The notes beneath the pieces are model-generated. The model worked only from the letters and a program-made list of their open reading frames with translations. It was not told the DNA's origin and ran no database searches. From Pseudomonas schmalbachii (GTDB lineage: Bacteria > Pseudomonadota > Gammaproteobacteria > Pseudomonadales > Pseudomonadaceae): a stretch of DNA of 64,000 nucleotides. Below, piece by piece: positions 27,066 to 35,976 of the stretch (its first letter is position 1; every line of letters begins with the position of its first letter). Position numbers and translations under genes: made by a program. The stretch is taken from positions 1,116,001 through 1,180,000 of the forward strand of contig NZ_JAELYA010000001.1 in assembly GCF_017589465.1 (NCBI RefSeq), in the 5' to 3' direction.

Positions 27066-28208
27066 TTACATGCATGCCATGAGCTTGCGATTAATTTCAT
27101 GAACGTTGAATCGTACCTCTGCGATACGCCGACTCTCCCACCCCATACTAACAATCAGTTGTGGATCCAAAATGAATCGCTCCATGGCAGAGGCTATGCT
27201 GGACGGACTGCGAACTGGTACGAGGAATCCGTTGACATCAGCCTCAATACTTTCCCGACAGCCGACCCAATCGGTCGTAATTACTGGACGCCCCAACGCC
27301 ATAGCCTCCTGAATGCTTCTGGGAAGCCCCTCTCTATAATAGGAAGGTAGAACGAGGACACTGGCACGTGCCAACCAGGTACGTACGTCATCGACCTGCC
27401 CGACCCAACGCACAACGCCATCGTTTTCCCATTTCTGAATTTCTTCACGCCGAATGGAGTCCGGATTGGCATCAGCATCCCCAACCACCACAAACTCCAC
27501 CTGTGGATGCTGTCGCTTAACCATTCTTGCAGCAGTAATAAAATCGAAAATCCCCTTCTCTCGTAGCAACCGACCAACGAAGACGAACATAACGGGACTA
27601 ACTACAGGCAGCTCGGCTCGAAATCGATCCAGATCAAGACCGATTCCCGGAAGGAGCAACACTTTTTTGGAGTCGACAAGTCCACCGTCTACAAACAAGC
27701 GATAATCGTCAGCATTGAGAAGAAATACACGAGTAGAGAAGCGCAAACTGACACGATAAAGCGCACTCACCAACCATCGCAGCAGGACCCGCCCTAGAGA
27801 CGAAGACCCAACATCCGAATAAACATATCCAGCACCCTCAATGAGAGAGTAAATATACCGAACCCCTGTCAGCCTCGCAGCCAGCCCCGCATATATAACG
27901 GGCTTTGCGAAATAACTAAATACAGCATCTACCCCTAGACTCTTGAACAAGTCCGCCATATTTCTGATGGTCTTCAACGCCATCAATGGATTCAACCCGA
28001 CACGATCTATTGGACAGCGAACCGGAATCGCTCCCAGTTTCCTTACCTCTTCTTCGAGAGGCTCGTCGTAATCCGGAGCAAACGCATAGACCGCTATTCC
28101 TCTATCAACTATTTCCCGGATCAAATCACCACGAAAATTTATGATCGAGAATGCCTGATTTGAAATCATAGCCAATCTATTAAAGCTGAATTCGATCATA
28201 GGAATCAT
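27066..28208 (-). CDS. family 4 glycosyltransferase (PglA-like)
   Basis: 380 residues, GT-B fold. The region AMISNQAFSIINFRGDLIREI and AFAPDYDEPLEEEVRKLG matches the opening of the PglA / WbpX-like group that often adds GalNAc or Glc early in a chain; FVFVGRLLREKGIFDF and the E-x7-E site EGLPRSIQEAMALG follow. The ATG at 28208 shares one base with the galE stop (TGATG). A GTG at 28211 is the alternative. Coding GC is clearly lower than the flanks, in line with acquisition. Being next to galE, UDP-Gal or UDP-GalNAc is a reasonable donor guess only. Confidence 0.84.
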   Translation of the reverse strand: MIPMIEFSFNRLAMISNQAFSIINFRGDLIREIVDRGIAVYAFAPDYDEPLEEEVRKLGAIPVRCPIDRVGLNPLMALKTIRNMADLFKSLGVDAVFSYFAKPVIYAGLAARLTGVRYIYSLIEGAGYVYSDVGSSSLGRVLLRWLVSALYRVSLRFSTRVFLLNADDYRLFVDGGLVDSKKVLLLPGIGLDLDRFRAELPVVSPVMFVFVGRLLREKGIFDFITAARMVKRQHPQVEFVVVGDADANPDSIRREEIQKWENDGVVRWVGQVDDVRTWLARASVLVLPSYYREGLPRSIQEAMALGRPVITTDWVGCRESIEADVNGFLVPVRSPSSIASAMERFILDPQLIVSMGWESRRIAEVRFNVHEINRKLMACM

Positions 28209-29215
28209 CACAATTCAGGATTCAGGGATTGCCAACGCCATGCATCCTGGACAATTTGATGAATATCCTTATCAGACTTCCAACCGAGTTCGCGCTTAAC
28301 CTTACTGATATCAGCCCAACACTCTGCCACGTCACCAGGCCTACGCCCAGAGAACTCATGAGGAATTGACTTCCCGATCACTGACTCAAATGACTTAAGC
28401 ACCTCCATAACCGAGTAACCCCGCCCCGCCCCCATATTCCAGACATGCAATCCAGACTCAGAAAATATGTAATCCAAAGCCTGCACATGCCCTTTAGCCA
28501 GATCACAGACATGTACATAGTCACGCACTCCACTTCCGTCGACCGTTGGATAATCATCCCCATAGACGAAGACTTTATCCATTTTTCCAAGTGCGACCTT
28601 TGTGAGAATAGGTACGAGATTGTTCGGAGTCCCTTTCGGGCTTTCACCTATAGCCCCACTTGAGTGCGCTCCAGCTGGGTTAAAGTATCTAAGAATAGCT
28701 ACGGACCAGCGCTTGTCCGAAGCGACTAGGTCCTTGAGTACTTCTTCGACAAAATACTTGCTGCGCCCATACGGATTTTCGACTCTACCAACCGGGTGTG
28801 ATTCGGTTATGGGAGTGGACTCCGGACTTCCATAGACTGTCGCAGATGAGCTAAATACCAGACGATAAACACCTTCTGCGGCCATAGCGTTCAGCAATGC
28901 AATTGAGCCGACAAGGTTGCTGTCATAGTAATCCAAAGGGAAACGAACACTTTCCGAAACTGACTTGAGCCCCGCCAAGTGAACTACCGCATCTACAGCA
29001 TGCGTAGCTATCACTTCACGAACGAGTTGTGTATCTCGTACATCCCCCTCGATGAAATCGAATTCGGTCGACGCCAACGATCTCAACCGATCAATGACCT
29101 CACGAGAACTGTTCCTGAGGTTATCCAGAACTACTATTTCTGAGTTCTGCTCCAACAGATCAGCCACGACATGGGAACCAATGAACCCCGTCCCACCCGT
29201 CACAAGCACCTTCAT
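28208..29215 (-). CDS. galE: UDP-glucose 4-epimerase
   Basis: Interconverts UDP-Glc and UDP-Gal (sometimes the GlcNAc pair), 335 residues, the standard GalE size. LVTGGTGFIGSHV binds NAD; LKSVSESVRFPLDYYDSN, SSSATVYG and YGRSK (YxxxK) form the active site; GRRPGDVAECWAD is the classical GalE C-terminal motif. It probably feeds galactose to the island's glycosyltransferases. It lies 90 bases after the surface-protein gene, beyond a terminator, so a separate promoter is expected in 29216-29256 though none is clear. Confidence 0.94.
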   Translation of the reverse strand: MKVLVTGGTGFIGSHVVADLLEQNSEIVVLDNLRNSSREVIDRLRSLASTEFDFIEGDVRDTQLVREVIATHAVDAVVHLAGLKSVSESVRFPLDYYDSNLVGSIALLNAMAAEGVYRLVFSSSATVYGSPESTPITESHPVGRVENPYGRSKYFVEEVLKDLVASDKRWSVAILRYFNPAGAHSSGAIGESPKGTPNNLVPILTKVALGKMDKVFVYGDDYPTVDGSGVRDYVHVCDLAKGHVQALDYIFSESGLHVWNMGAGRGYSVMEVLKSFESVIGKSIPHEFSGRRPGDVAECWADISKVKRELGWKSDKDIHQIVQDAWRWQSLNPEL

Positions 29216-29256
29216 CTACGCACCGTAACAACTAAGTCTTCATCGTAGGGCAGAAG

Positions 29257-29282
29257 AAAGAGGTGACTTATGCCACCTCTTT
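29257..29282 (-). terminator. terminator of the surface-protein gene
   Basis: Nine-base-pair stem AAAGAGGTG/CACCTCTTT with an 8-base loop, 23 bases past the stop of the surface-protein gene, followed on the minus strand by TTTCTTCT. It makes the gene a probable single-gene transcript. Confidence 0.75.
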
Positions 29283-29305
29283 CAAATCACGCAGTGACGC
29301 TGTGG

Positions 29306-31132
29306 TTAGTTACGATTGTTTCCTGCTTCGTGGTTGATGGTCGAGGAAGGACCGCTATCACCGTTGAAGTTGCCTTGGGTCGTAGAGGTCATATTGACCA
29401 AAGTACCATTGGGGGTACGAATCAGACCGAGAGCCTCACAGGTAGGGAACTCGCCCTCCATGACCAAACGGGCACGGCCACCCACACCATTCCAGTCGTC
29501 GCCGTTGACACCGAAGGCGGCAGCGACTTCCTTGACGCTATAAACGCCAGTTTCGTGCGCCTTCAGGAGGGTTTTGCCGCTGCTGTCAGTGATGTAGGCA
29601 CTGCCTGTAGCCGGGTAACGCTTGCCATTCTGGTCGTACAGAACGCCACGTACTTTGCCGTTACGGCCGTCATCGCTGGTATTGGTCAGGCGAACGAAGA
29701 AGGCATCCTGGTTGTTGGCGGCCGGCAGGTTGAACAGGCTAGCAACGCAGCTGCTCTTCCAGAAATGATCGATCTGAGCGCCATTGATGACACGGTCCAC
29801 ATAGCGAACGTTACCGAAGTCAACGCGCAACGGACCGACAGCAAAGGTCTGCTGAGCAGCCATCGCAGCAGTACCGCTGGCTACAGCACAAATGTTGTAG
29901 GTTTGGTTGACGTCAGCGTTCTGCAGACTGATCGGCAACTTGGCAATACCATCCGTGCCAGTCTTGCTCGCGATAGTTGCGGCATCCCACGAATAGGCTG
30001 CAGTGGTACTACCGGCAGCATACGAAGAGCAGTTGCCATTCACCAGCGCAATAGACGCAATGCCAGAGAAGTTACCGGAGATATAGCTGGAAATCTGGTC
30101 ACTTCCGTTGAATCCGAAGACGTTGCGACCATCCTCGTTCAGCACGTCTGTATTGACACCCAGTCGAACGGCCCCGAGGCGCTGGAAGTTTGAGCCGTAG
30201 TTCGCCGGATCACTTGCCCCAGCCTGGGCGACAACGTTCGGATCAAACGTCTTGTCCTGGTTGGCAAGATTCAGCGAATTGAGTACCTGGTAAGAGCCCC
30301 AGTTGTTGGTGTTCATGACGTCCCAGTAGACGGCTGGAAGGGACGTGAAGACGATGAACGGGCTGGCGGAATCGTTATTGATCGAGTTGAGTGCGTTCGC
30401 ACCAGTGGTAGTGTCCAGCTGAGCCGAAACGGTTACCTGGAAGCGACGCTCGTTCAGCGGATCGTTCAGCAGATTGACTTGCGGGTTGAAGGACTGGGCC
30501 ACGAAGGTGGCATCACCCTGCAACGGCGCACGCAGATGATCGATCTTTGCTGGCGCAGCGCTGGCACTTCCGACAGTGCGGAACAGGAAGTGCACGACAC
30601 CATGCTCAGGATTGGCAGATGTCGCCGATGCAATCTCAGCGGCACCCGCCGCATCCAGCGTCAGGCTCAGGGTGTTTACGCCTACGCCACTAGTAATGGC
30701 AAAGCCCGTACCAGCCGGCAGGGTACCGATACGAATCTGGTTAGCGGATACCTGGTTCGCGAACTGGGCCACGGTACGGTCAAGAGTCAACTTGATGGTA
30801 TGGCCAACTGCAGCATTCACGGCCTTAGCCGGATCGATTGCGTAATCCAGGTCGGGCAGATCGAACTGGGTCGTTTCAGAAAGGTTACCGAAAATTTCCT
30901 GGGCGATAGTAATGTTCGCTGCTCGGCTACCATAGTTGGCGCCAGTCTCCACACTGACGCCGGCGATGTAGTTAGCCTCTCCCGGAGCATACTGGTTCAC
31001 ATCGCCTGGAGAGTTCTGAGTGACGGACGGGTTTGAACTCGGGCCGACGATGATGCTCACCACACCTGCGTTTGCAACACCGGCAAACATGATGGAGGCA
31101 ATGGCGGCACCCAACACTGTTTTCTTCAACAT
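29306..31132 (-). CDS. Sec-exported surface protein, S-layer-like candidate
   Basis: 608 residues, not recognised as a known family. It begins with a clear Sec signal peptide (MLKKTVLGAAIASIMFAGVANA, cut before GVVS). The mature chain is rich in Asn, Ser, Thr, Ala and Gly, poor in Lys, with four Cys that could make two disulfides, and has no membrane helix, lipobox or autotransporter barrel. Arginine is mostly CGT/CGC and the stop is TAA, as in rpsA, suggesting very high expression. It has its own terminator and a long upstream region. It sits directly downstream of a T2SS operon and inside O-antigen genes, which makes a T2SS-secreted coat or S-layer protein the best guess. Alternatives: a secreted adhesin or enzyme of unknown type. 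Confidence 0.65.
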   Translation of the reverse strand: MLKKTVLGAAIASIMFAGVANAGVVSIIVGPSSNPSVTQNSPGDVNQYAPGEANYIAGVSVETGANYGSRAANITIAQEIFGNLSETTQFDLPDLDYAIDPAKAVNAAVGHTIKLTLDRTVAQFANQVSANQIRIGTLPAGTGFAITSGVGVNTLSLTLDAAGAAEIASATSANPEHGVVHFLFRTVGSASAAPAKIDHLRAPLQGDATFVAQSFNPQVNLLNDPLNERRFQVTVSAQLDTTTGANALNSINNDSASPFIVFTSLPAVYWDVMNTNNWGSYQVLNSLNLANQDKTFDPNVVAQAGASDPANYGSNFQRLGAVRLGVNTDVLNEDGRNVFGFNGSDQISSYISGNFSGIASIALVNGNCSSYAAGSTTAAYSWDAATIASKTGTDGIAKLPISLQNADVNQTYNICAVASGTAAMAAQQTFAVGPLRVDFGNVRYVDRVINGAQIDHFWKSSCVASLFNLPAANNQDAFFVRLTNTSDDGRNGKVRGVLYDQNGKRYPATGSAYITDSSGKTLLKAHETGVYSVKEVAAAFGVNGDDWNGVGGRARLVMEGEFPTCEALGLIRTPNGTLVNMTSTTQGNFNGDSGPSSTINHEAGNNRN

Positions 31133-32326
31133 AGCTGTCTAACTCCCTAACTATTTATCGACTATTCAATTCCGTTTAGCTCCGCAGCATCACTGCGGCT
31201 CAGTCCATTTCGCCTCACGGAAACTACGATGACGTTTTGAGCTTTCATGCCATCATTCCAAGGCCCAGAACTATTCAGCAGCTGGCCAACTGCCAAACCT
31301 GAAACCAAAGCAAAATAATTGCCGGGCTCTTCAGATTACTTAAGCCACGCCGTCCCTCCGAAACACAATTCCGGCACCGAACAGCAAAAGCCCATGCCCA
31401 ATAGTGCATGCACAGACTTCGGGCGAATTTATACATCCACCAAACCAGCCCAAACAACATACAAATCAGGAAACAAAATCAAAAACACAAATCAAGGAAA
31501 CTTCCTACGCTCAATCAAAAATCATTCCTACAACCTGGAAAGATCCATCAAAAACCATCCGAGTTCAGACCCAAAAAGCATCAGAAAAGCCATATCCACA
31601 GCACTTAAAAACCATCAACAGACTTAGAAAATCAAACAAACTCCAGACAAAAAATCTGCATTACCCCAGAACAACATGGCCAATCATCGCGATACAGCCG
31701 CCCCAAAAGGCACACCAAAAACAACCAGAGGCAGGAAGGCACGGAAGGAAGCACATAGCCCTCAGCCGTCCGATCACACAACCGAGGGCTCCCTGAAAAA
31801 CTCACTGGCAGTAGAGTGAACTCTCAGTCACACAGCAAAAACCACTAGACGAAACTGAACGACATCTCACCGACTAGAATTGTGATGTGAAGAAGCCAAC
31901 TGGATTATGAATCTTGGAAAGGCACCTAAGCAGAGAGCCAAACCTTTCCGAAGCAGCTTGGTTCCCGCTAAATTGGCTAATGACAGGAAAGGTGATAGTT
32001 TTTCAGCAAGCTACGTACTGCCATACGCAAGAGGTGCAAACTGAAAAGCCCAAGCACCTACTGAAAGCCCCTTTCAGGTTTTCGCTACCGTGCGAATAGA
32101 ACTCACGGGATTCAGGCCCTGCACGAAAACCACCGGCGCACTGGTGATGCGTCGCTCAAAATCGGTTTGAAGTGATTGGCGACTCACAAACTCTAATATC
32201 CACTGTTTCTTATCCAGCCCGATCTTCTCTCGGCTACTTTTTACATAGGACTAGAGAAGGCTCAAGAATTTCTCTACAAATCCCTCCAGCAATAAATAAG
32301 GCATACTGCGTCCTCGTAGACAATAC
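31133..32326. other. 1.2 kb gene-free region with extreme strand asymmetry
   Basis: No convincing coding sequence on either strand. From about 31420 to 31670 the plus strand is almost pure A and C (the transcript of the surface gene would be U/G-rich and nearly C-free), with three ATCAAAAA copies at 31478, 31514 and 31547. A small CCGCAG/CTGCGG stem lies at 31182-31198 and a CTGAAAG/CTTTCAG stem at 32061-32077. GC is well below the flanks. It probably holds the promoter and leader of the surface-protein gene and the end of the gsp operon. Confidence 0.7.
31428..31457 (-). promoter_or_regulatory. possible promoter of the surface-protein gene
   Basis: Minus-strand TTGTTT (31452-31457) and TATAAA (31428-31433) with an 18-base spacer would start a transcript with a leader of about 295 bases. 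The region is AT-rich, so chance matches are likely. Confidence 0.3.
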
Positions 32327-34636
32327 TTACCCACAGGCACCTGGCGCCTTGGTACAACTCAAAAGCGGATCAATCATGCGCCGAAGCTTATCGGTAATCT
32401 CCTTGGCATCCGAGGCCCCCTCGATAACATAAGGCTGAATCAGCATCACCACTTCGCTTCGCGAAGTATTGGTGCTTCTGGCACCAAACAGATATCCGAT
32501 CATCGGTATATCCTTGAGAATTGGGACTCCTCCGACGCCATCCTCCGAATTATCCCGTATCAGACCGCCCATGAAGATCGATCCACCGCTCTGGAGTGTC
32601 AGAGCCGTTTCCAGCGAAGTCCGAGAAATTTGCGGCGTCAGGTTCTCATTGCCGCCAGCGCCATCGGTACTACCAGAGCCACTCGAATTGCTGACTTCCT
32701 GGCTGACTGTCAAATCGACACGATTGTTGGAATAGACTACTGGGGATACGTTCAAGATAACCCCTGTCGAGCGATACGAAATACTCTGGAGGACGTTCGA
32801 GGTACCGTTGTTGCTGCTGTTATCTGCCTGTTGCCCCGTCACGATTGGGATGTCGGTACCAACGTTAATGTTGGCCTGCTCCCCACTCTTCACCAAGATT
32901 CGCGGCGTCGCGAGAATTCGTGTACGAGTGTCGCTGGCCAGGGCAGTCAAGGTCGCCTTGGTGCCACCAGCCGTATTGATCATATAAGTAAAACCAGCGC
33001 CGCCTCCGGATATCTGTCTCGCAAAGTCAGTCTCGCGCCCTTTCGCCGAGCCGCTGAGAAAATCCCAGGAAACTCCAACCTTATCCAGGTTCGAGAGGTC
33101 GACACTGGCGACAGTGACCTCAATCAACACCTGACGGGCTGGCCGATCCAACTGTCGAATCAATGGCTGCATTTGCTGCCAGACGCGTCCCGGCCCTCGA
33201 AAGAGAATGGCATTGCGATTTTCATCCTCGACGATAGTGCCGCTACCGGCGACGCTCGATGCCAGGGTGTCCAACAAGTTATTGTTGCCGCCGCCCAGCA
33301 AAGCCTGGGTGCCCGCAAGTTGCAACAAAGGAGATACCGAGGCTCCTTTGCCGCCCATATCGTTAGTGCCACGCTGAGGGGCAGGCCGAATCGACGGTGG
33401 ACTGGCCGCCTCTGCTCGCCGAGAAGCACTGCTGCCAAGGTCCGATGTCAGACCATAAGCACCACCACCCGGCGACAATCCCGATACCAGCGCGCGCAGG
33501 GATTTTCCAAGCTCGGTAGCCCGCGTATTCCGCACTTCGTAGAAGAACAGTCCTTCGTTGTCCGAACCCTCTCCCCCATCTACCGTCCCAGCCAGCGGAA
33601 TGCGATCGACCTGGGCGGCCCATTCGCGCACAAGGCCCAGCAACGAGCTCTGATTGGAAAACACGATCAAACCATTGGAACTCTCCAGAGGCACGAGAAC
33701 TATGTTTCCGGAGGCCTCTCCAATGCTCGCACTGTAGCCCTGCGCACCCAGCAGGGTCTTGAGCTGCTTGGCCATGCTTTCCGAGGTAATAAACGCTGGA
33801 TCAATACGCAAACTGTATTGCCCGCGCATGAAGGGCTGGTCGAGTAAGCGCACCGCCTCCGCAGCCTGGCTGACGATGGAGGCCATTCCCTTGAGCATCA
33901 GCCCACCACGTGGACCGTCAGCCGTGGCGACCAGACCGGACTTCTCATAGGCACTGCTCAGCCAGGGAATGACATCCTTCGGATCCACGTTGTGCAGGGG
34001 CACGAATTGGAAGACGGGACGGTATGCGATCGGAACGTCTGGGCGCGCGTCTCCGGTGATGAGAATCGGAGGCTCATCGGGGCTGAGGCCAATCTGCTTG
34101 ATCTGGAAACGCAGAACGCTCCCCTGCTTGATCATCTCCACGCCGTAATTGGCCATGACCTGGGAAGCAACGTTGTAGACCATCTGCTTGGTCTGCGGCT
34201 GCTCCAGACGCAGGGTCACACGATCGCTACGCCCTTTCAGGGCGTTATCGATCTCGAAGGGAACGCTCAGGATGTTGCCGAAAACTTCATTGATGAAGGC
34301 CGGCAACGCAACATCTTCCACATTGACCTTGATCGCCGCGTCACTGTCATCGAGCACCAACCGGTCAGACTTATCGACCGTTCCACTACGTGGCGTCGAA
34401 ACAGGAGCCGGCGTTGAACTGGAGGTTGGTCCTTTCGACTTCGTGTCCCTGGCAGTGCCTTCGCTAACGTCGCGCCCATCCTGCATCACGTCGACGTCCT
34501 GCTTCTGTTCCTGCACGATCAGCGGCTCTGGAATTCGCATAGCCTCGCTGCTGCAGCCACCTAGCAGCCCCAGGCATATCGCAACCAGCAAAGGACAATG
34601 GGAAAACGGAGCGAGTGGTCTACTCAAGTGGAGCAT
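32327..34636 (-). CDS. gspD: type II secretion secretin GspD, lipoprotein type
   Basis: Outer-membrane channel subunit, 769 residues. The N-terminus is a lipoprotein signal: LLVAICLGLLGGC, with the lipobox cysteine followed by SSEA. Then come an N0 domain (KVNVEDVALPAFINEVFGNI), N1-N3 domains interrupted by Gly/Ser/Asn-rich linkers, and the C-terminal secretin core (ILATPRILVKSGEQANINVG, then GGLIRDNSEDGVGGVPILKD). The ATG at 34636 has an AAGGA site 6 bases upstream. As with HxcQ and XpsD, a lipid anchor lets the secretin reach the outer membrane without a pilotin, and no GspS-like gene is present. Last gene of the gsp operon. Confidence 0.95.
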   Translation of the reverse strand: MLHLSRPLAPFSHCPLLVAICLGLLGGCSSEAMRIPEPLIVQEQKQDVDVMQDGRDVSEGTARDTKSKGPTSSSTPAPVSTPRSGTVDKSDRLVLDDSDAAIKVNVEDVALPAFINEVFGNILSVPFEIDNALKGRSDRVTLRLEQPQTKQMVYNVASQVMANYGVEMIKQGSVLRFQIKQIGLSPDEPPILITGDARPDVPIAYRPVFQFVPLHNVDPKDVIPWLSSAYEKSGLVATADGPRGGLMLKGMASIVSQAAEAVRLLDQPFMRGQYSLRIDPAFITSESMAKQLKTLLGAQGYSASIGEASGNIVLVPLESSNGLIVFSNQSSLLGLVREWAAQVDRIPLAGTVDGGEGSDNEGLFFYEVRNTRATELGKSLRALVSGLSPGGGAYGLTSDLGSSASRRAEAASPPSIRPAPQRGTNDMGGKGASVSPLLQLAGTQALLGGGNNNLLDTLASSVAGSGTIVEDENRNAILFRGPGRVWQQMQPLIRQLDRPARQVLIEVTVASVDLSNLDKVGVSWDFLSGSAKGRETDFARQISGGGAGFTYMINTAGGTKATLTALASDTRTRILATPRILVKSGEQANINVGTDIPIVTGQQADNSSNNGTSNVLQSISYRSTGVILNVSPVVYSNNRVDLTVSQEVSNSSGSGSTDGAGGNENLTPQISRTSLETALTLQSGGSIFMGGLIRDNSEDGVGGVPILKDIPMIGYLFGARSTNTSRSEVVMLIQPYVIEGASDAKEITDKLRRMIDPLLSCTKAPGACG

Positions 34637-35177
34637 AAAGTTTCCTTTCAAAATCCTTGCCTTCACCGCCTTGTGGCAGCGAGAAGCGAACACCTTGTAC
34701 ATCGATGCGTTCCAGGCGCTCCCCGCCGGGGAGTGCATCACCCTGGGTATAACGGATCACTGGTGCCTGACTGTCTTGAGCGATCAGTGCATAACGCTCG
34801 CCGCCCTCCTCGACCACCCCCTTGAACAGCCAAGCCACTTTGACTTCCGACACGTCAGCCTCCTGGCCAACACCTTGTTGCTCCACCTGCTGTACCCCGC
34901 TTTCCCCCCACCAATGCAAGTTCGCAATCAGCGTCGGCATGTTGGGATCCAGAGTCACGGTTTGTGGATCGGGCACGCTCCAGGATGTGCCATCAGGCAG
35001 TGCAGAAAGAGGTTCCGAAACTGGCTTGAAGATCAGTCCAGCCACTACGCCCAACGCACCCAGGGGGAGATACCAACGAATCGAGTTGAACGAGATCATC
35101 AAAGGCCAGAGGCTGAAGCGCCGTAATGGTGACTGCAATGAAGAGGGCGTGATTCTGGCATTCTCGTGCGTAGGCAT
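34620..35177 (-). CDS. gspC: type II secretion protein GspC/XpsN-like
   Basis: 185 residues: a ~40-residue cytoplasmic start, one membrane helix (WYLPLGALGVVAGLIF), a Pro-rich linker and a periplasmic homology-region domain (VAWLFKGVVEEGGERYALIA, VIRYTQGDALPGGERLERI) that binds GspD. No PDZ or coiled-coil domain follows, so it is the short type like HxcP and XpsN. The start is uncertain: 35177 gives the usual topology but its AAGGG is only 2 bases away; in-frame starts occur up to 35255. It overlaps gspD by 17 bases. A 199-base gap lies upstream. Confidence 0.85.
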   Translation of the reverse strand: MPTHENARITPSSLQSPLRRFSLWPLMISFNSIRWYLPLGALGVVAGLIFKPVSEPLSALPDGTSWSVPDPQTVTLDPNMPTLIANLHWWGESGVQQVEQQGVGQEADVSEVKVAWLFKGVVEEGGERYALIAQDSQAPVIRYTQGDALPGGERLERIDVQGVRFSLPQGGEGKDFERKLYAPLE

Positions 35178-35376
35178 TGCCCTTCTATGCCGAAGGACTT
35201 TTCCGCACTGCGCCCTCCAAAAACTTCTGCACGGATGCTCCTGATACATGGCCACCCGGCAATGGATATCAGGGCAATTTCTCCAGTACAGCCGACCTGT
35301 AGCCCACTTGAGTCTTTATCTTCCTGTCCCTTTGCTGACCGTCATCCCAGAACGCAGGAGACGGCAATCCGCCAGA

Positions 35377-35964
35377 TCACTGGTCCTGTGCCAGAAAATG
35401 GAAGGACAACTGCATGTTGATGGAGGGGGATACACGGTTGCTTATCTCCAGAGCATCGATGCTCACCCATCGTGGCGCACTTTCGAGAGCCGACAACAAC
35501 CTTCCAAAGCTGACAGCATCGAAACGCCCGCGAACCTGTGCCTCGATGCGCGCATCACGCTGCCCCTCCTCAAACCCCAAAGGGGGCAACACATTCACCC
35601 GCGCTTCCAGCAGCTCGGCCTTGCGTATCTCCGTATCCAGCCAAGCCTGCACATCCGCTCGCGCCAGGGCGGGGTTGCGGGCCTGCCACAATTGAGAGCG
35701 GAGTTTCGCCAGTGCATCCTCAGCCTGAATGGCGTGCGTGGGCCAATAGTCCTGCTTGGCCAGCGCCTGCATCTTCGCCAAACTCTTCCCCGCCTCCATG
35801 ACATCGTGCCTGCGGCTCTCCTGCCAGTCGGCAGAGAGTGCGACCAGATGCGCCACCAGCAAAGCCAGGATTACCCAGCCTGCTGCCCGCAGCCGCGGCT
35901 GCTCCTGCCACTGCGCCGACAAGTGATCCAGTTGATCGCGCATCAGCCGTCGTAGATCGTCCAT
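35377..35964 (-). CDS. gspM: type II secretion inner-membrane protein GspM
   Basis: 195 residues: short cytoplasmic segment, one membrane helix (AAGWVILALLVAHLVALSA), an amphipathic periplasmic helix region and a ferredoxin-like C-terminal domain. This is the GspM plan, and it is placed after gspL as in known operons. It stabilises GspL in the inner-membrane platform. The ATG at 35964 is 9 bases from AAGGA, whereas the ATG at 35973 abuts it, so 35964 is preferred. The N-terminal 30 residues contain many basic and Gln residues. Confidence 0.82.
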   Translation of the reverse strand: MDDLRRLMRDQLDHLSAQWQEQPRLRAAGWVILALLVAHLVALSADWQESRRHDVMEAGKSLAKMQALAKQDYWPTHAIQAEDALAKLRSQLWQARNPALARADVQAWLDTEIRKAELLEARVNVLPPLGFEEGQRDARIEAQVRGRFDAVSFGRLLSALESAPRWVSIDALEISNRVSPSINMQLSFHFLAQDQ

Positions 35965-35976
35965 CGTGCCCATTCC

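Noticed and set aside
31275..31460. Short hydrophobic open frame upstream of the surface gene
   Set aside because: Lies in skewed, low-GC sequence where Trp/Phe-rich translations arise by composition; no ribosome site.
31420..31670. Degenerate CRISPR-like array (ATCAAAAA copies)
   Set aside because: Copies are only 8 bases, irregularly spaced, with no conserved repeat unit and no cas genes.
31914..32432. Small plus-strand frames in the 1.2 kb gap
   Set aside because: No start signals, no codon bias and no recognisable product.
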